The translations under genes and the position numbers were made by a program. From positions 1 to 37,528 of the IMG/VR virus record IMGVR_UViG_3300030101_000274: a stretch of DNA of 37,528 nucleotides. One strand, written 5' to 3'. Source of the DNA: a virus. This document shows positions 7,578 through 16,633 of the stretch, piece after piece. Every line of letters starts with the position of its first letter. Within the stretch, counting starts at the first letter, position 1. The notes below the pieces were generated by a model. That model saw only the letters and a list, made by a program, of their open reading frames with translations, ran no database searches and had not been told where the DNA came from.

Positions 7578-7973
7578 ATGAGTAAAGTTTTAATAGGTAT
7601 AATTGCAGTATTATTAATAATTGGTTATTTTCTTTGGAATGAAAATGCAAGATTATCTGCATTAAATCAAGCTTTTGAATTAAGGGATCAAGAACAACAA
7701 GCTGCTATAGAGTCTTTGCAAAATGATTTTAAATTGCAAACAGAAGGTTTATTAGAGATACAAAGTAAAAATCAAGCTATAGAAGCTGAAATGTCTAGAT
7801 ACTTAGATGTATTTAAAAGACATGATTTAACTAAACTAGCAGCAGCTAAACCATCTTTACTAGAGCCTAGGGTTAATAAAGGAACTAAAAATGTATTTGA
7901 TAGCATTGAAGAAGACAGTCGCAGCATTGATGATCTTGATGATGGTCTCCAGTTGCAGTCTGTTTCCAAGTAA
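7578..7973 (+). CDS. Rz-like i-spanin
   Basis: A 131-residue protein with an N-terminal membrane anchor (about residues 3-20), then a long charged, coiled-coil region (about 25-85) and a conserved-looking C-terminal part (RYLDVFKRHDLTKLAAAKPS, then VNKGTKNVFDSI). Topology and length fit an inner-membrane spanin of the Rz type. The decisive evidence is the next gene, a lipoprotein that starts inside this one in another frame, followed directly by an endolysin. Spanins complete lysis by fusing inner and outer membranes. Confidence 0.8.
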   Translation: MSKVLIGIIAVLLIIGYFLWNENARLSALNQAFELRDQEQQAAIESLQNDFKLQTEGLLEIQSKNQAIEAEMSRYLDVFKRHDLTKLAAAKPSLLEPRVNKGTKNVFDSIEEDSRSIDDLDDGLQLQSVSK

Positions 7974-8271
7974 ACAAAACGTACAAATAACTACTAAAGC
8001 TTTAGAAAGGCAAATAGCACAGCCTGTTATGCCTAGAGAAATAGATTTAAAAGAGCCATATTGGTATGTAGTTTCAGATAAAAACATAGATGAGTTTTTA
8101 GCTAGGGTTGAAAAAGAACATGGACAAATAGTTTTTTTTGCTATGTCTGTACCTGATTATGAACTCATGTCTTACAATATGCAGGAATTAAAGAGATATA
8201 TAAATGAACTTAAACAGGTTGTGGTCTATTATAGAAAAGTTACTACAAATAAACCTGAAACAGGGGAGTAA
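7891..8271 (+). CDS. o-spanin-like outer-membrane lipoprotein (Rz1 equivalent)
   Basis: A 126-residue lipoprotein. ATG 7891 is supported by AAGGA eight bases upstream and gives a typical lipoprotein signal with lipobox VSSC and lipidation Cys22. Its first 83 bases lie within the i-spanin gene, the classic nested Rz/Rz1 arrangement. The mature protein is longer than usual Rz1 proteins. It is not obviously proline-rich and contains a folded-looking region (PYWYVVSDKNIDEFLARVEK, then FFAMSVPDYELMSYN) that I recall from other marine phages near lysis genes. It should sit in the outer membrane and contact the i-spanin across the periplasm. Confidence 0.75.
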   Translation: MYLIALKKTVAALMILMMVSSCSLFPSKQNVQITTKALERQIAQPVMPREIDLKEPYWYVVSDKNIDEFLARVEKEHGQIVFFAMSVPDYELMSYNMQELKRYINELKQVVVYYRKVTTNKPETGE

Positions 8272-8272
8272 T

Positions 8273-8716
8273 ATGAACATATCACAAGAGGGGATAGCTT
8301 TAATTAAAAAGTTTGAAGGTTGCGAATTAGAAGCTTATCAAGATTCTGTAGGTGTTTGGACTATAGGATACGGACATACTAAAGAAGTAAAAGAAGGTGA
8401 CAAAATAAATCAAGATGAAGCCGAACATTTATTACAAGAAGAGATGCCTGAATACGAAGGCTATATAAATGACATGGTTACAGTACCTTTAAAACAATGT
8501 CAGTTTGATGCTTTAGTTTGTTGGGTCTATAACCTAGGACCAACTAATCTTGGCAATTCAACATTATTGAAATTACTTAATGCAGGTGATTATCATACAA
8601 CACCATCACAAATTAAAAGATGGAATAAAGCTGGAGGAAAAACATTGCAAGGATTAATTAGACGAAGAGAAGCAGAAGCACTTCTTTTTGAAGGTAAAGA
8701 ATGGATTGAGGTCTAA
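8273..8716 (+). CDS. Endolysin, T4-type lysozyme (GH24 muramidase)
   Basis: A 147-residue cytoplasmic-type lysozyme. The start at 8273 is fixed by GGGGAG just upstream and by the family N-terminus; a longer frame from 8204 would overlap the spanin gene without need. The E-x8-D-x5-T catalytic signature is complete: Glu15, Asp24 and Thr30, in the contexts KKFEG, YQDSVG and VWTIGYGHT. Family blocks QFDALVCWVYNLG and GLIRRREAEALLF follow. There is no signal peptide or SAR helix, so it needs a holin to reach the murein. It follows the spanin pair directly, completing a lysis module interrupted only by the upstream curli cassette. Confidence 0.95.
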   Translation: MNISQEGIALIKKFEGCELEAYQDSVGVWTIGYGHTKEVKEGDKINQDEAEHLLQEEMPEYEGYINDMVTVPLKQCQFDALVCWVYNLGPTNLGNSTLLKLLNAGDYHTTPSQIKRWNKAGGKTLQGLIRRREAEALLFEGKEWIEV

Positions 8717-8717
8717 T

Positions 8718-10586
8718 ATGCCTTTAGCTAAATATGTTTTCAAACCAGGTATTAATAAAGAAGGAACAAACTACTCTAATGAGGGTGGTTGGTTTGATGC
8801 TGATAAAGTAAGATTTAGAAAAGGTAAACCTGAAAGAATAGGTGGCTGGTCTAAATTTACTACAGATTCTTTTATAGGAACTTGTAGAAAATTATATCCC
8901 TATAAAGCAACAAGCGGAGATAGTTTTGTAATATTAGGCACTCATCAAAAATTATATAATCTTAATGGTGATGTTTACTATGATATAACCCCTATTAGAG
9001 CTACAACTACAAATGGTATTACATTTGCTGCAAGCAATGGCTCTTCTACAATAACTGTAACAGATTCAAGTCATGGAGCAGTTACAGGAGATTTTGTTAC
9101 TATTTCTGAAGCAGTTTCTTTAGGTGGATTAATTACAGCAGATGTATTAAATCAAGAGTATCAAATAGAAAAAGTTACAGGAGATAATACATACGAAATA
9201 ATAGCTAAAGATACTTCAGGAACAACAGTAACAGCAAATGCTAGTGATTCTGGTAATGGCGGTTCTGGGGTAGATGGTGTATATCAGATTAATTCAGGAT
9301 TAGATGTTTATGTAAGAAGCACAGGTTGGGGTGTAAATACTTGGGGAGCTGGAACATGGGGTTCTGCTAGTGATTTAACATTAACTAATCAACTTAGATT
9401 ATGGTCAATAGATAATTTCGGTGATGATACTATTGCTGCACCTAGAGCTGGAGCTTTATATTTTTGGGATAAATCAGATGGTCTTACTACAAGAGCAGTA
9501 GCTGTATCTTCAGAATCAGGTGCTAGTGATGTTCCAACAGCTTGCTTGCAAGTTATGACATCAGATGTAGATAAGCACGTTATAGCATTTGGAGCTAATC
9601 CTATAGGTAGTTCAACTATAGACCCATTATTAGTTAGATTTTCTGACAGAGAAAGTGCAGTTGATTGGACACCTACTGCAACAAATCAAGCTGGTGGTGT
9701 GCAATTATCTCAAGGTTCTACAATTGTAGGAGCTTTGCGTACTAGACAAGAAATACTTATATGGACAGATGCAGGTATTGTATCTATGCGTTTTGTTGGT
9801 GAGCCTTTTGTTTTTAGTTTTACAGAAGTTGCCGAGGGTGTAAGTTTAATATCACCAAATGCTGCAACTAATGCAAATGGTAGAGTCTATTTTATGGATC
9901 GTGATGGTTTTCATGTTTACTCAGGAACATCACAAAGGTTGCCATGTACTGTATTAGATTATGTATTATCTGATCTAAATCAAGATCAAGCTTATAAAGT
10001 ATTTGCAGCTTCAAATTCGAGTGTTAATGAAGTTATGTGGTTTTATCCTTCAGGCACAAATACAGAAATAGATAAGTATGTATTATTTAATTATTTAGAA
10101 AATACATGGTCTATAGGAACAACATCAGATAATTTTGTAAGAACTGCATGGAATGAAGCTTCTATATATGAAAATCCAATAGCAGCAAGTAAAAATAGCA
10201 GTACATCTAATTTAAATTATGTATATAGCCATGAAATAGGACATGGAGATGACACAGATGCTTTTACAGCTTTTATAGAATCAAGTGATTTTGATCTAGC
10301 ACCAGATGGAGAAAGATATACATTCATATCAAAATTAATACCTGATATAGAATTCAGAGATCAACAATCAACAAGTGATAGTGTAACTTTTACTATTAAA
10401 GGTAGAGACTTTCCTTTACAAGATTTATCTACTTTACAGACTATAGATGTAACACCAGCTTCTACATTTGCAAATACAAGAGCAAGAAGCAGACAAGCAG
10501 CATTACGTATATCTAATTCATCTAGTGATTACGGCTGGAGATTAGGTGATTTAAGATTAGAAATTAGACCAGATGGTAAAAGATAA
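8718..10586 (+). CDS. Tail/DNA-stabilisation protein resembling P22 gp10
   Basis: A 622-residue beta-rich virion protein. ATG 8718 is used because it follows GAGG and the previous stop; an in-frame start at 8688 would lie within the endolysin gene. The N-terminus (KPGINKEGTNYSNEGGWFDADKV, quoted in part, then VRFRKGKPERIGGW) and later segments such as LLVRFSDRESAVDWTPT, LRTRQEILIWTDAG and YFMDRDGFHVYSG match the packaged-DNA stabilisation or tail-hub family found in marine podoviruses. It probably forms part of the tail tube that plugs the portal. Assignment to the family is good; the precise position in the tail is inferred from P22. Confidence 0.78.
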   Translation: MPLAKYVFKPGINKEGTNYSNEGGWFDADKVRFRKGKPERIGGWSKFTTDSFIGTCRKLYPYKATSGDSFVILGTHQKLYNLNGDVYYDITPIRATTTNGITFAASNGSSTITVTDSSHGAVTGDFVTISEAVSLGGLITADVLNQEYQIEKVTGDNTYEIIAKDTSGTTVTANASDSGNGGSGVDGVYQINSGLDVYVRSTGWGVNTWGAGTWGSASDLTLTNQLRLWSIDNFGDDTIAAPRAGALYFWDKSDGLTTRAVAVSSESGASDVPTACLQVMTSDVDKHVIAFGANPIGSSTIDPLLVRFSDRESAVDWTPTATNQAGGVQLSQGSTIVGALRTRQEILIWTDAGIVSMRFVGEPFVFSFTEVAEGVSLISPNAATNANGRVYFMDRDGFHVYSGTSQRLPCTVLDYVLSDLNQDQAYKVFAASNSSVNEVMWFYPSGTNTEIDKYVLFNYLENTWSIGTTSDNFVRTAWNEASIYENPIAASKNSSTSNLNYVYSHEIGHGDDTDAFTAFIESSDFDLAPDGERYTFISKLIPDIEFRDQQSTSDSVTFTIKGRDFPLQDLSTLQTIDVTPASTFANTRARSRQAALRISNSSSDYGWRLGDLRLEIRPDGKR

Positions 10587-10789
10587 TGGCTGATATCAGA
10601 ACGATAGCATTACCAGTAGCTGATTTAGAATACAATTCTAATGATGAAGCTTTAACCAGAAGAACTATAGAACAAGCTATAGAAGATATAAATGTGAGAA
10701 TAACAAACATACAAAGAATGCAGTCTACAGTTACAAGTAAAGCTTCTAAACGACATCAATTTTTATTAATGGGGCTAAAACATGGCTGA
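10586..10789 (+). CDS. Small hypothetical phage protein
   Basis: A 67-residue protein starting on the last base of the previous stop and overlapping the next gene by 8 bases. It contains a helical segment (RRTIEQAIEDINVRITNIQR) typical of short tail-associated coiled-coil proteins. The C-terminus is basic (SKASKRHQFLLMGLKHG). Position between two virion-protein genes suggests a structural or assembly role, but nothing in the sequence proves it. Confidence 0.7.
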   Translation: MADIRTIALPVADLEYNSNDEALTRRTIEQAIEDINVRITNIQRMQSTVTSKASKRHQFLLMGLKHG

Positions 10790-11120
10790 TGATTTAAAAG
10801 TATTAGGTCAGCTAGACCCAGCAGCCACTACTACAACAGTTTTATATACTGTGCCAGATATGACACAAACCACAATTAGTTCGATTGTGGCAGCTAATAG
10901 AACAGGATCAGCTATAACATTTAGATTAAGTGTTCATGTAGCTGGTGCAGGTGCAAATGACAAACAATTTTTATACTACGATAAATCAGTTGCAGCTAAT
11001 GATTCGTTAGCTATAGTTATAGGTATAACCCTTAATCAAACAGATGTATTAAAGGTTTACACAAGTGCGGTTGATATGAGTTTTAATGTGTTCGGTTGCG
11101 AAACTAAAGAGGAAAGATAA
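10782..11120 (+). CDS. Probable virion structural protein, beta-rich
   Basis: A 112-residue protein made almost entirely of alternating hydrophobic and polar residues, as in a beta-sandwich. Segments TVLYTVPDMTQTTISSIVAA, NRTGSAITFRLSVHVAGAG and KVYTSAVDMSFNVFGCE resemble a small tail or capsid-decoration protein common in marine podovirus late operons. It is translationally coupled on both sides (8-base and 1-base overlaps). There is no catalytic motif. The exact structural role is unknown. Confidence 0.68.
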   Translation: MADDLKVLGQLDPAATTTTVLYTVPDMTQTTISSIVAANRTGSAITFRLSVHVAGAGANDKQFLYYDKSVAANDSLAIVIGITLNQTDVLKVYTSAVDMSFNVFGCETKEER

Positions 11121-13408
11121 TGGATATTAAACAACAAACTAAAAATGTAGCAGCTCAAGGTCGTTATGGCGACTCTATGCTTTTGCACGTTAATCCAGCA
11201 GAGGTAAAAGGATTAGCGTCAGCTATGCCTATAACAGTCAATCCGCAGACTGGACAGCCAGAAGCATTTTTACCTTTTCTTGCTCCTTTAGCAGGTTCTT
11301 TAATTGGTGGAAGTTTATTTAGTGGTGCTTTAGGAACATTAGGTGCTTCTGCATTAGGTTCAGGTCTTGCACAATATGCAGCTACAGGTGATCTTAAAAA
11401 AGGATTATTAGCTGGTCTTACAGGATATGGTGTAGGTACTGCACTACAAGGTGCAGCAGGTGCAGCAGGTGCATCCGCAGCTTCGCAAGCAGCTACTGAC
11501 GTTGCTACTACAGCAGGAACTTTAGGTGAAGCTGCAACTCAAGAAGCTATACAAAGTGCAGCTACACAAGCTGGAGGTGAAGCTTTAAAAACTGCTTCTA
11601 CTTTTGCTCCAGCTACAGCCACTACCGCAGTAACTGGCACACCTTTTGCAAATTTAAAATCAGTTTTTAATCCTGCTGCTATAACAGATACAACAGCAGC
11701 AACTGCTCCTGATTTATTAACAGCAGGAACAACAGTTGATCCTACTTTAGGAACAAGTTTTGGAAACTTAGCAACAGGATTAGCTGATCCTATGGCATAC
11801 ATACCAGTAGGTATAGGTATGGGTGGTACTGGAATAATGGAATCACAAGAAGCCTTTGCAAGAATGGTAGGTGAAAGCGAAGAAGCATATAGAAGAAGAA
11901 GAGAAGCAATGTATCGTGATAATCCTGAACCTATTCTTTATTCAGCAGAAGGTGGAAGAACTGGTTATTATGAAGGCGGTAGATTTGGTGAAATACCAGA
12001 CAATATAACAGGTGGTAATTTGCCACAAATATTTGCACCTGCTAAACAAGCATATGATGTAAACCCTGATTTTATGGCAGGATTTGCACCTGAAACTATG
12101 TATTTTAATCCAGCTACAATATCAGCCCCTGCGTCTGGTTTACAAGCAGGAGCACCTCCTATAGGCTTAGATACATATGAAGGCTCTAAAGGCGGTTATG
12201 GAGGTAGACAAGCATCTATAGCACCACAAACGACTATAGACCCATACTCAGCTTATACAGGTTCTGCACCTAAAGGTTTAGAATTTACTGAAGCTCCTAT
12301 GCCTGTACAACCTTTACCAGAATTACCTGTGCAACCAATTTTACCACCTGATTTTGGAATAGGCATACCAGATATAGATATAGGTAGTATTGATATTCCT
12401 AATATAGGAAATATAGATATTCAATCAATAATAGATGGATTAGGAAATTATGATATACCTGAAAGATTTGTACCTATAACAGGAGAAGATTTAGGAATTA
12501 CACAACCTTCTTTACCTAATTTTGTAACTCCATTTGATGACACTATAGCCGAAGAACTTCCTAAAGAAAGTTTTATGATGACGGCTGCCGAATTAGAAAA
12601 AATAGGAGGAACTCCACAACCAGTTAGTGGTGGCGGATTAGGTGCTCTTTTTGGTGGTTTAACTCCACAAGAACCAATTGTTAGTGAAATGAATACGCAA
12701 GTTGCACCTGCATTAGATGTAACTTCTGTACCTGCATTAGATGTTTTAGACCCAGTTGTAGCTAAACAAGTAGTTGATATTCCAACTTATAATTATAACG
12801 ATCCTGCTAGATTAGCCAGAATAGATGATTATTTTGGAAGTGATAGATTTGCATCTGCATCAGGTGGTTCTACTAATTTTCAAGAAGGAGGAGCTTTAAA
12901 ACCTATTCCAGAAGATAATAAAGGCTTACCTAATTTACCTAAAGATGTAAGAAATGAAATGGGTTATATGCAAGAAGGTGGTATGACTGATATGCAAAGT
13001 GATCCTCTTACCAAAGAAGTAACTATGTTTATTCTAGGTGAAACAGATAATGAACAAGCACTTAATGACTTTATAACTAAATATGGAAGTGATGCTTTTA
13101 TGCAATTAAGAGAAGCAGTTTTACAATCTATAGTTCCTAATGCCCAAACACAAGGTCTAATTAGAGGTGATGGAGAAGGCGGAATGGATGATGATCTTAG
13201 GGGCATGATAGGTGATAAAGAAAGAATAGCTGTATCTCAAGATGAGTTTATTGTTCCTGCTGATGTAGTATCAATGTTAGGAGATGGCAGTTCAGACGCT
13301 GGTTCTAAAGAACTTTATGACATGATGGATAGAGTACGCAAAGAAAAAACAGGCACTACTAAACAAGCACCTAGATTAGCTAATGCTGGAGGACTATTAC
13401 CCGCATGA
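11120..13408 (+). CDS. Large internal virion-like protein with glycine/alanine-rich N-terminus
   Basis: A 762-residue protein. Residues 50-200 are rich in Gly, Ala, Thr and Leu with hydrophobic runs, which could form membrane-active helices. The middle is rich in Pro, Gly and Ile (PIGLDTYEGSKGGYG; IGIPDIDIGSIDIPNIGNID). Short motifs of type [AE]-E-G-G-R recur (YSAEGGRTGYYEGGR, FQEGGALKP, MQEGGMTD). The C-terminus has a block conserved in marine podoviruses (ERIAVSQDEFIVPADVVSML). It lies where T7-like phages keep internal core proteins, so ejection with DNA is a reasonable guess. No enzyme domain is recognised. Confidence 0.7.
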   Translation: MDIKQQTKNVAAQGRYGDSMLLHVNPAEVKGLASAMPITVNPQTGQPEAFLPFLAPLAGSLIGGSLFSGALGTLGASALGSGLAQYAATGDLKKGLLAGLTGYGVGTALQGAAGAAGASAASQAATDVATTAGTLGEAATQEAIQSAATQAGGEALKTASTFAPATATTAVTGTPFANLKSVFNPAAITDTTAATAPDLLTAGTTVDPTLGTSFGNLATGLADPMAYIPVGIGMGGTGIMESQEAFARMVGESEEAYRRRREAMYRDNPEPILYSAEGGRTGYYEGGRFGEIPDNITGGNLPQIFAPAKQAYDVNPDFMAGFAPETMYFNPATISAPASGLQAGAPPIGLDTYEGSKGGYGGRQASIAPQTTIDPYSAYTGSAPKGLEFTEAPMPVQPLPELPVQPILPPDFGIGIPDIDIGSIDIPNIGNIDIQSIIDGLGNYDIPERFVPITGEDLGITQPSLPNFVTPFDDTIAEELPKESFMMTAAELEKIGGTPQPVSGGGLGALFGGLTPQEPIVSEMNTQVAPALDVTSVPALDVLDPVVAKQVVDIPTYNYNDPARLARIDDYFGSDRFASASGGSTNFQEGGALKPIPEDNKGLPNLPKDVRNEMGYMQEGGMTDMQSDPLTKEVTMFILGETDNEQALNDFITKYGSDAFMQLREAVLQSIVPNAQTQGLIRGDGEGGMDDDLRGMIGDKERIAVSQDEFIVPADVVSMLGDGSSDAGSKELYDMMDRVRKEKTGTTKQAPRLANAGGLLPA

Positions 13409-13878
13409 ATGAGCCAGCAATAAATCAAGAAGCTTCTGGATTCTATGAATTATCTTTAGTTCCTTCTGAAAATTTATCTTTAGTTTGGGATAAAATTGAA
13501 AAATATTTAAAACGATCAGCAAAAAGATCAGGTGGTAGAGAAAATATTGAAGATATTTTTTATAGAATATTAAGTAAAAAAACAAATTTATGGATAGTTT
13601 TTGATACAGGAAATTTAGAAATTACTGGAGCACAAGTTACTTTTTTTAATATTTATCCTACTGGAAAAAAAATGTTAAATTTAGATCACACAGGTGGAAA
13701 AAATATGCAAGATTGGGTAGAGCAAGGTATAGATACTATGATTAAATTTGCAAAAGAAAATGACTGTGATGGTATAGAAGGTGTAGGTAGGCATGGGCAA
13801 TGGCATTGGGTTAAAAATAAAAAAGGTTGGAAACGACCTTCATCAGTTTATGAATATGAATTTGAGGAGAAAAAATAA
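13405..13878 (+). CDS. Small GNAT-like protein of the virion gene cluster
   Basis: A 157-residue protein starting with ATGA overlap on the previous stop. The fold suggested by the sequence is alternating beta-alpha: an N-terminal helix, TNLWIVFDTGNLEITGAQVT, FFNIYPTGKKMLNLDHTGG, a helix, then CDGIEGVGRHGQWHWVKNK. This resembles the GNAT-like small proteins next to internal virion proteins in T7-like and marine podoviruses. A clear acetyl-CoA P-loop (R/Q-x-x-G-x-G/A) is not obvious, so it may be structural rather than catalytic. Confidence 0.6.
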   Translation: MNEPAINQEASGFYELSLVPSENLSLVWDKIEKYLKRSAKRSGGRENIEDIFYRILSKKTNLWIVFDTGNLEITGAQVTFFNIYPTGKKMLNLDHTGGKNMQDWVEQGIDTMIKFAKENDCDGIEGVGRHGQWHWVKNKKGWKRPSSVYEYEFEEKK

Positions 13879-15299
13879 TGGGCGGTAAAAGCGGATCATC
13901 TGCACCAACAGAACAAACTGTTTATAGCACAGACTTACCTGAATACGTTGAGCCGTATTTTAAACGACTACTGCAACGTGGTGAGGCTGAATCATTACAA
14001 GGATATACTCCATATGGCGGTCAAAGACTAGCTTACTTTTCACCTGATGAATTAACTAGTCAAGCAATGACTAGGGGCTTTGCAACTGCTGGTACTCCTC
14101 AACAATTTACAGATGCAGCAGCAAGATATGGACAAACTACACCATTAACTTCTCAATATACAGCAGGAACATTTGATTCAGGATATGCAGCAGGAGATGT
14201 AGGTCCAACTTATCAAGCAGGAACTATAGGTTCAGATTATAGAGGTAGACAAATAGGATCAGGTTACAGACCTGATATTAGACAATCACAATATGTTGCT
14301 GGAGATGTTGGTGGTCCATTTAAGGCTTTAGGCTTTGAAGATAATATACAAAGGTTTATGTCACCTTATCAACAAGGTGTAACAGATATAGCTAAAAGAG
14401 AAGCTATTAGAACATCTAATATAGCTGGTAAAGGTATAGCTGATGCAGCTACAGTTCAAGGTGGTTTAGGTGGATACAGAGAAGCTATACAACAAGCTGA
14501 ACGTGAACGTAATCTTGGTCAAAGACTAGATGATATACAAATGACTGGTGGACAAAGAGCATATGATGCTGCTGTTTCTGCTTTAGCAGCAGAAAGAGCT
14601 TCTGGTTTAGGTGCAGCACAATTTGGTTTACAACAATTCCAAGCTGGTGAAGGAGCACAACAAACACAAGAAAAATTAATGCAAGCTGCTTTTCAAGCTG
14701 GAGAACAAGCTAAACAACAAGCTGCTTCATTAGGCTTAACAGCAGAACAACAAACTGAAGCATCAAGACAAGCACAAGAAAAGTTTGCACAGTCTGGATT
14801 CCAATTGAGTCAACAAGCTTTACAACAACAAGGTGCTCAATCACTACAAGCTTATCAAGCAGGTGAATCTGCTAGACAACAAGCAGCAAAACTTGGATTA
14901 TCTGCACAGCAACAAGAAGAAGCTGCAAGACAAGCTCAAGAGAAGTTTGGTCAAAGTGCATATGATTTATCTAATCGTTATAACCTAGCTGCTGCACAGG
15001 GATTAATGGGTGCAGGTGAAACTATTAGTCAAGATGCAATATCTAGAATAGCAGCCTTACAAGGTATAGGTGAACAACAAAGAGCACTACAACAAGCTAG
15101 TTTTGATGTTGGTTATGAAGATTTTCAAAGACAAAGAGACTTTTCACAAAATCAACTTGGATTATTTAGTAACTTGTTAAGAGGTGTACCAGTACAACCA
15201 CAACAAAGAATAAGTACGTTTCAACAACAACCTGGATTATTTCAAACAGCAGTTGGTGCTGGTTTGTCGGGTTTAGGTTTATATAGAGGAATGGGTTAA
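13878..15299 (+). CDS. Glutamine-rich internal virion protein
   Basis: A 473-residue protein. The N-terminus (MGGKSGSSAPTEQTVYSTDL, then PEYVEPYFKRLLQRGEAESL) matches a family of marine podovirus virion proteins in the T7 gp14 position. Residues 255-400 are very rich in Gln and Ala and predicted helical, with two near-identical 40-residue repeats. The C-terminal part has Gln-rich and Gly-rich segments and a short hydrophobic stretch. A role as an internal core or ejection protein is likely from context and composition. It is coupled to both neighbours by single-base overlaps. Confidence 0.75.
   Translation: MGGKSGSSAPTEQTVYSTDLPEYVEPYFKRLLQRGEAESLQGYTPYGGQRLAYFSPDELTSQAMTRGFATAGTPQQFTDAAARYGQTTPLTSQYTAGTFDSGYAAGDVGPTYQAGTIGSDYRGRQIGSGYRPDIRQSQYVAGDVGGPFKALGFEDNIQRFMSPYQQGVTDIAKREAIRTSNIAGKGIADAATVQGGLGGYREAIQQAERERNLGQRLDDIQMTGGQRAYDAAVSALAAERASGLGAAQFGLQQFQAGEGAQQTQEKLMQAAFQAGEQAKQQAASLGLTAEQQTEASRQAQEKFAQSGFQLSQQALQQQGAQSLQAYQAGESARQQAAKLGLSAQQQEEAARQAQEKFGQSAYDLSNRYNLAAAQGLMGAGETISQDAISRIAALQGIGEQQRALQQASFDVGYEDFQRQRDFSQNQLGLFSNLLRGVPVQPQQRISTFQQQPGLFQTAVGAGLSGLGLYRGMG
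14691..14972 (+). repeat. Tandem 40-residue coding repeat in the Gln-rich virion protein
   Basis: Two copies of a 120-base unit lie at 14691-14810 and 14853-14972, 162 bases apart. Both encode [FY]-QAGE-x-[AK]-[KR]-QQAA-x-LGL, then a Gln-rich segment, then QAQEKF-[AG]-QS. The copies differ at scattered positions and many codons, so this is an old duplication kept by selection for the helix, not a recent slippage. Confidence 0.8.
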
Positions 15300-16633
15300 T
15301 GAATTTAGTAGAGTTAGCAACAGAATTAGAATACGTGCCTAAAGATCAATTAGCACAAATGTCACAAGACCCTAGCAGTAGGTATCCTCAATACTTAGTA
15401 TTATCAGAGATACAAAGAAGAACTGCTAATGAAAAGGCTTATGCAGCAGCACAACCAAAACCTACTTCTACAGTAGCAGAAGAAGTTGTTGGTGAGTTTA
15501 TGCAGCCTCAAAGTTTGCAAGCAGGTATGCCATCTGAATCAGCTCCAACTGATGCTTTCTCTTCAGAGTCTATGGGTATGCCTGCCTCTGCTCTTATGCA
15601 ACAACCCATGATGGGTATGGCTAGTGGTGGTCTAACTGGTTATGCAGTAGGTGGTCCAGCATTACAACAAAGTTTTGTAAATCCTTATCTTGACAGTATT
15701 AGAGAATTTGCTTCCGATAGATACTTTGATGAAGAAGACGATTTTAATTATGGCACAGCATTATTAGATGCTTCTTTATTAATACCTGGAGCAGGATTAG
15801 TAGGTGCTGCTGGTAGAGGTTTATTTGGATTAGGTAGAACTTTAACAGGAGCTATAAGAGGCAAAGGTTTAAAAGATAAAGCACTACGAGGTTTACAAAG
15901 TGCATTTACAAAACCTGGGGTTTCTAAAAAACAAATAGAAGCTACTCGTAAAAAAGCTTATGAAGATGCTAGAAAAAGAGCAGTAGATCAACAAAAGAAA
16001 AATCTAGGTGTTAAATCTACAGATGGCAAACAATTAGTTGCCACAGGTAAAGATACTTTAGTTCCTATGGGTTCTAAAAATGTACCTATTCCAGCAGGCG
16101 GTAGAGTTTTTGATCCTATGAAAACTGCTAAAGCTATAAGTTATCCTGTTGCTGGTGCATATGTATTATCAGGATTAGGTGGTGAAGATGCACCTGAGAT
16201 TCCACAAGAATTACAAGAATTAAATACTGGATTAGGAGGAGTAGTAGCCGAAAAACCTAAAAAAGAAATTGATTATGATCTTGTAGGATTAGGTGGTCTT
16301 ATTATGGGTTCTAGAGATATGAGTGAATTTGGTAAAGGTTTATCAGAATTTGCAACAACTGCTTCTAAACGTAAAATAGAAAAAGAAGCACTAGCTACTC
16401 AAAATGAACTTAGAAAAGCACAAGCAGCTAAATATAGAGCTGATCTCAAAACTATGGGCTTTAATGAACTACAAGGTGAAATACAATTAATTAATGAAGC
16501 TTTTGAAACAGGAGCTTTAGATATTCAAGACCCTGTTATACAAAATTATTTAATGTCTCTTTATGAAGCATTAGCTCAACGAAGAGGCGGTAGTTTACAA
16601 GACGACATATTAAAACAACAACAAGCTAGTTAA
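15299..16633 (+). CDS. Probable internal virion protein
   Basis: A 444-residue protein. The N-terminus (MNLVELATELEYVPKDQLAQ) is helical, followed by a Met/Gly/Ser-rich low-complexity part, a hydrophobic glycine-rich segment at about 155-190 (ALLDASLLIPGAGLVGAAGR), a basic region, and a helical C-terminus. The motif ASGGLTGYAVGG echoes the glycine motifs of the protein at 11120, pointing to a shared assembly partner. It lies in the T7 gp15-like position between the Gln-rich protein and the giant virion protein. No enzymatic motif is visible. Confidence 0.7.
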   Translation: MNLVELATELEYVPKDQLAQMSQDPSSRYPQYLVLSEIQRRTANEKAYAAAQPKPTSTVAEEVVGEFMQPQSLQAGMPSESAPTDAFSSESMGMPASALMQQPMMGMASGGLTGYAVGGPALQQSFVNPYLDSIREFASDRYFDEEDDFNYGTALLDASLLIPGAGLVGAAGRGLFGLGRTLTGAIRGKGLKDKALRGLQSAFTKPGVSKKQIEATRKKAYEDARKRAVDQQKKNLGVKSTDGKQLVATGKDTLVPMGSKNVPIPAGGRVFDPMKTAKAISYPVAGAYVLSGLGGEDAPEIPQELQELNTGLGGVVAEKPKKEIDYDLVGLGGLIMGSRDMSEFGKGLSEFATTASKRKIEKEALATQNELRKAQAAKYRADLKTMGFNELQGEIQLINEAFETGALDIQDPVIQNYLMSLYEALAQRRGGSLQDDILKQQQAS

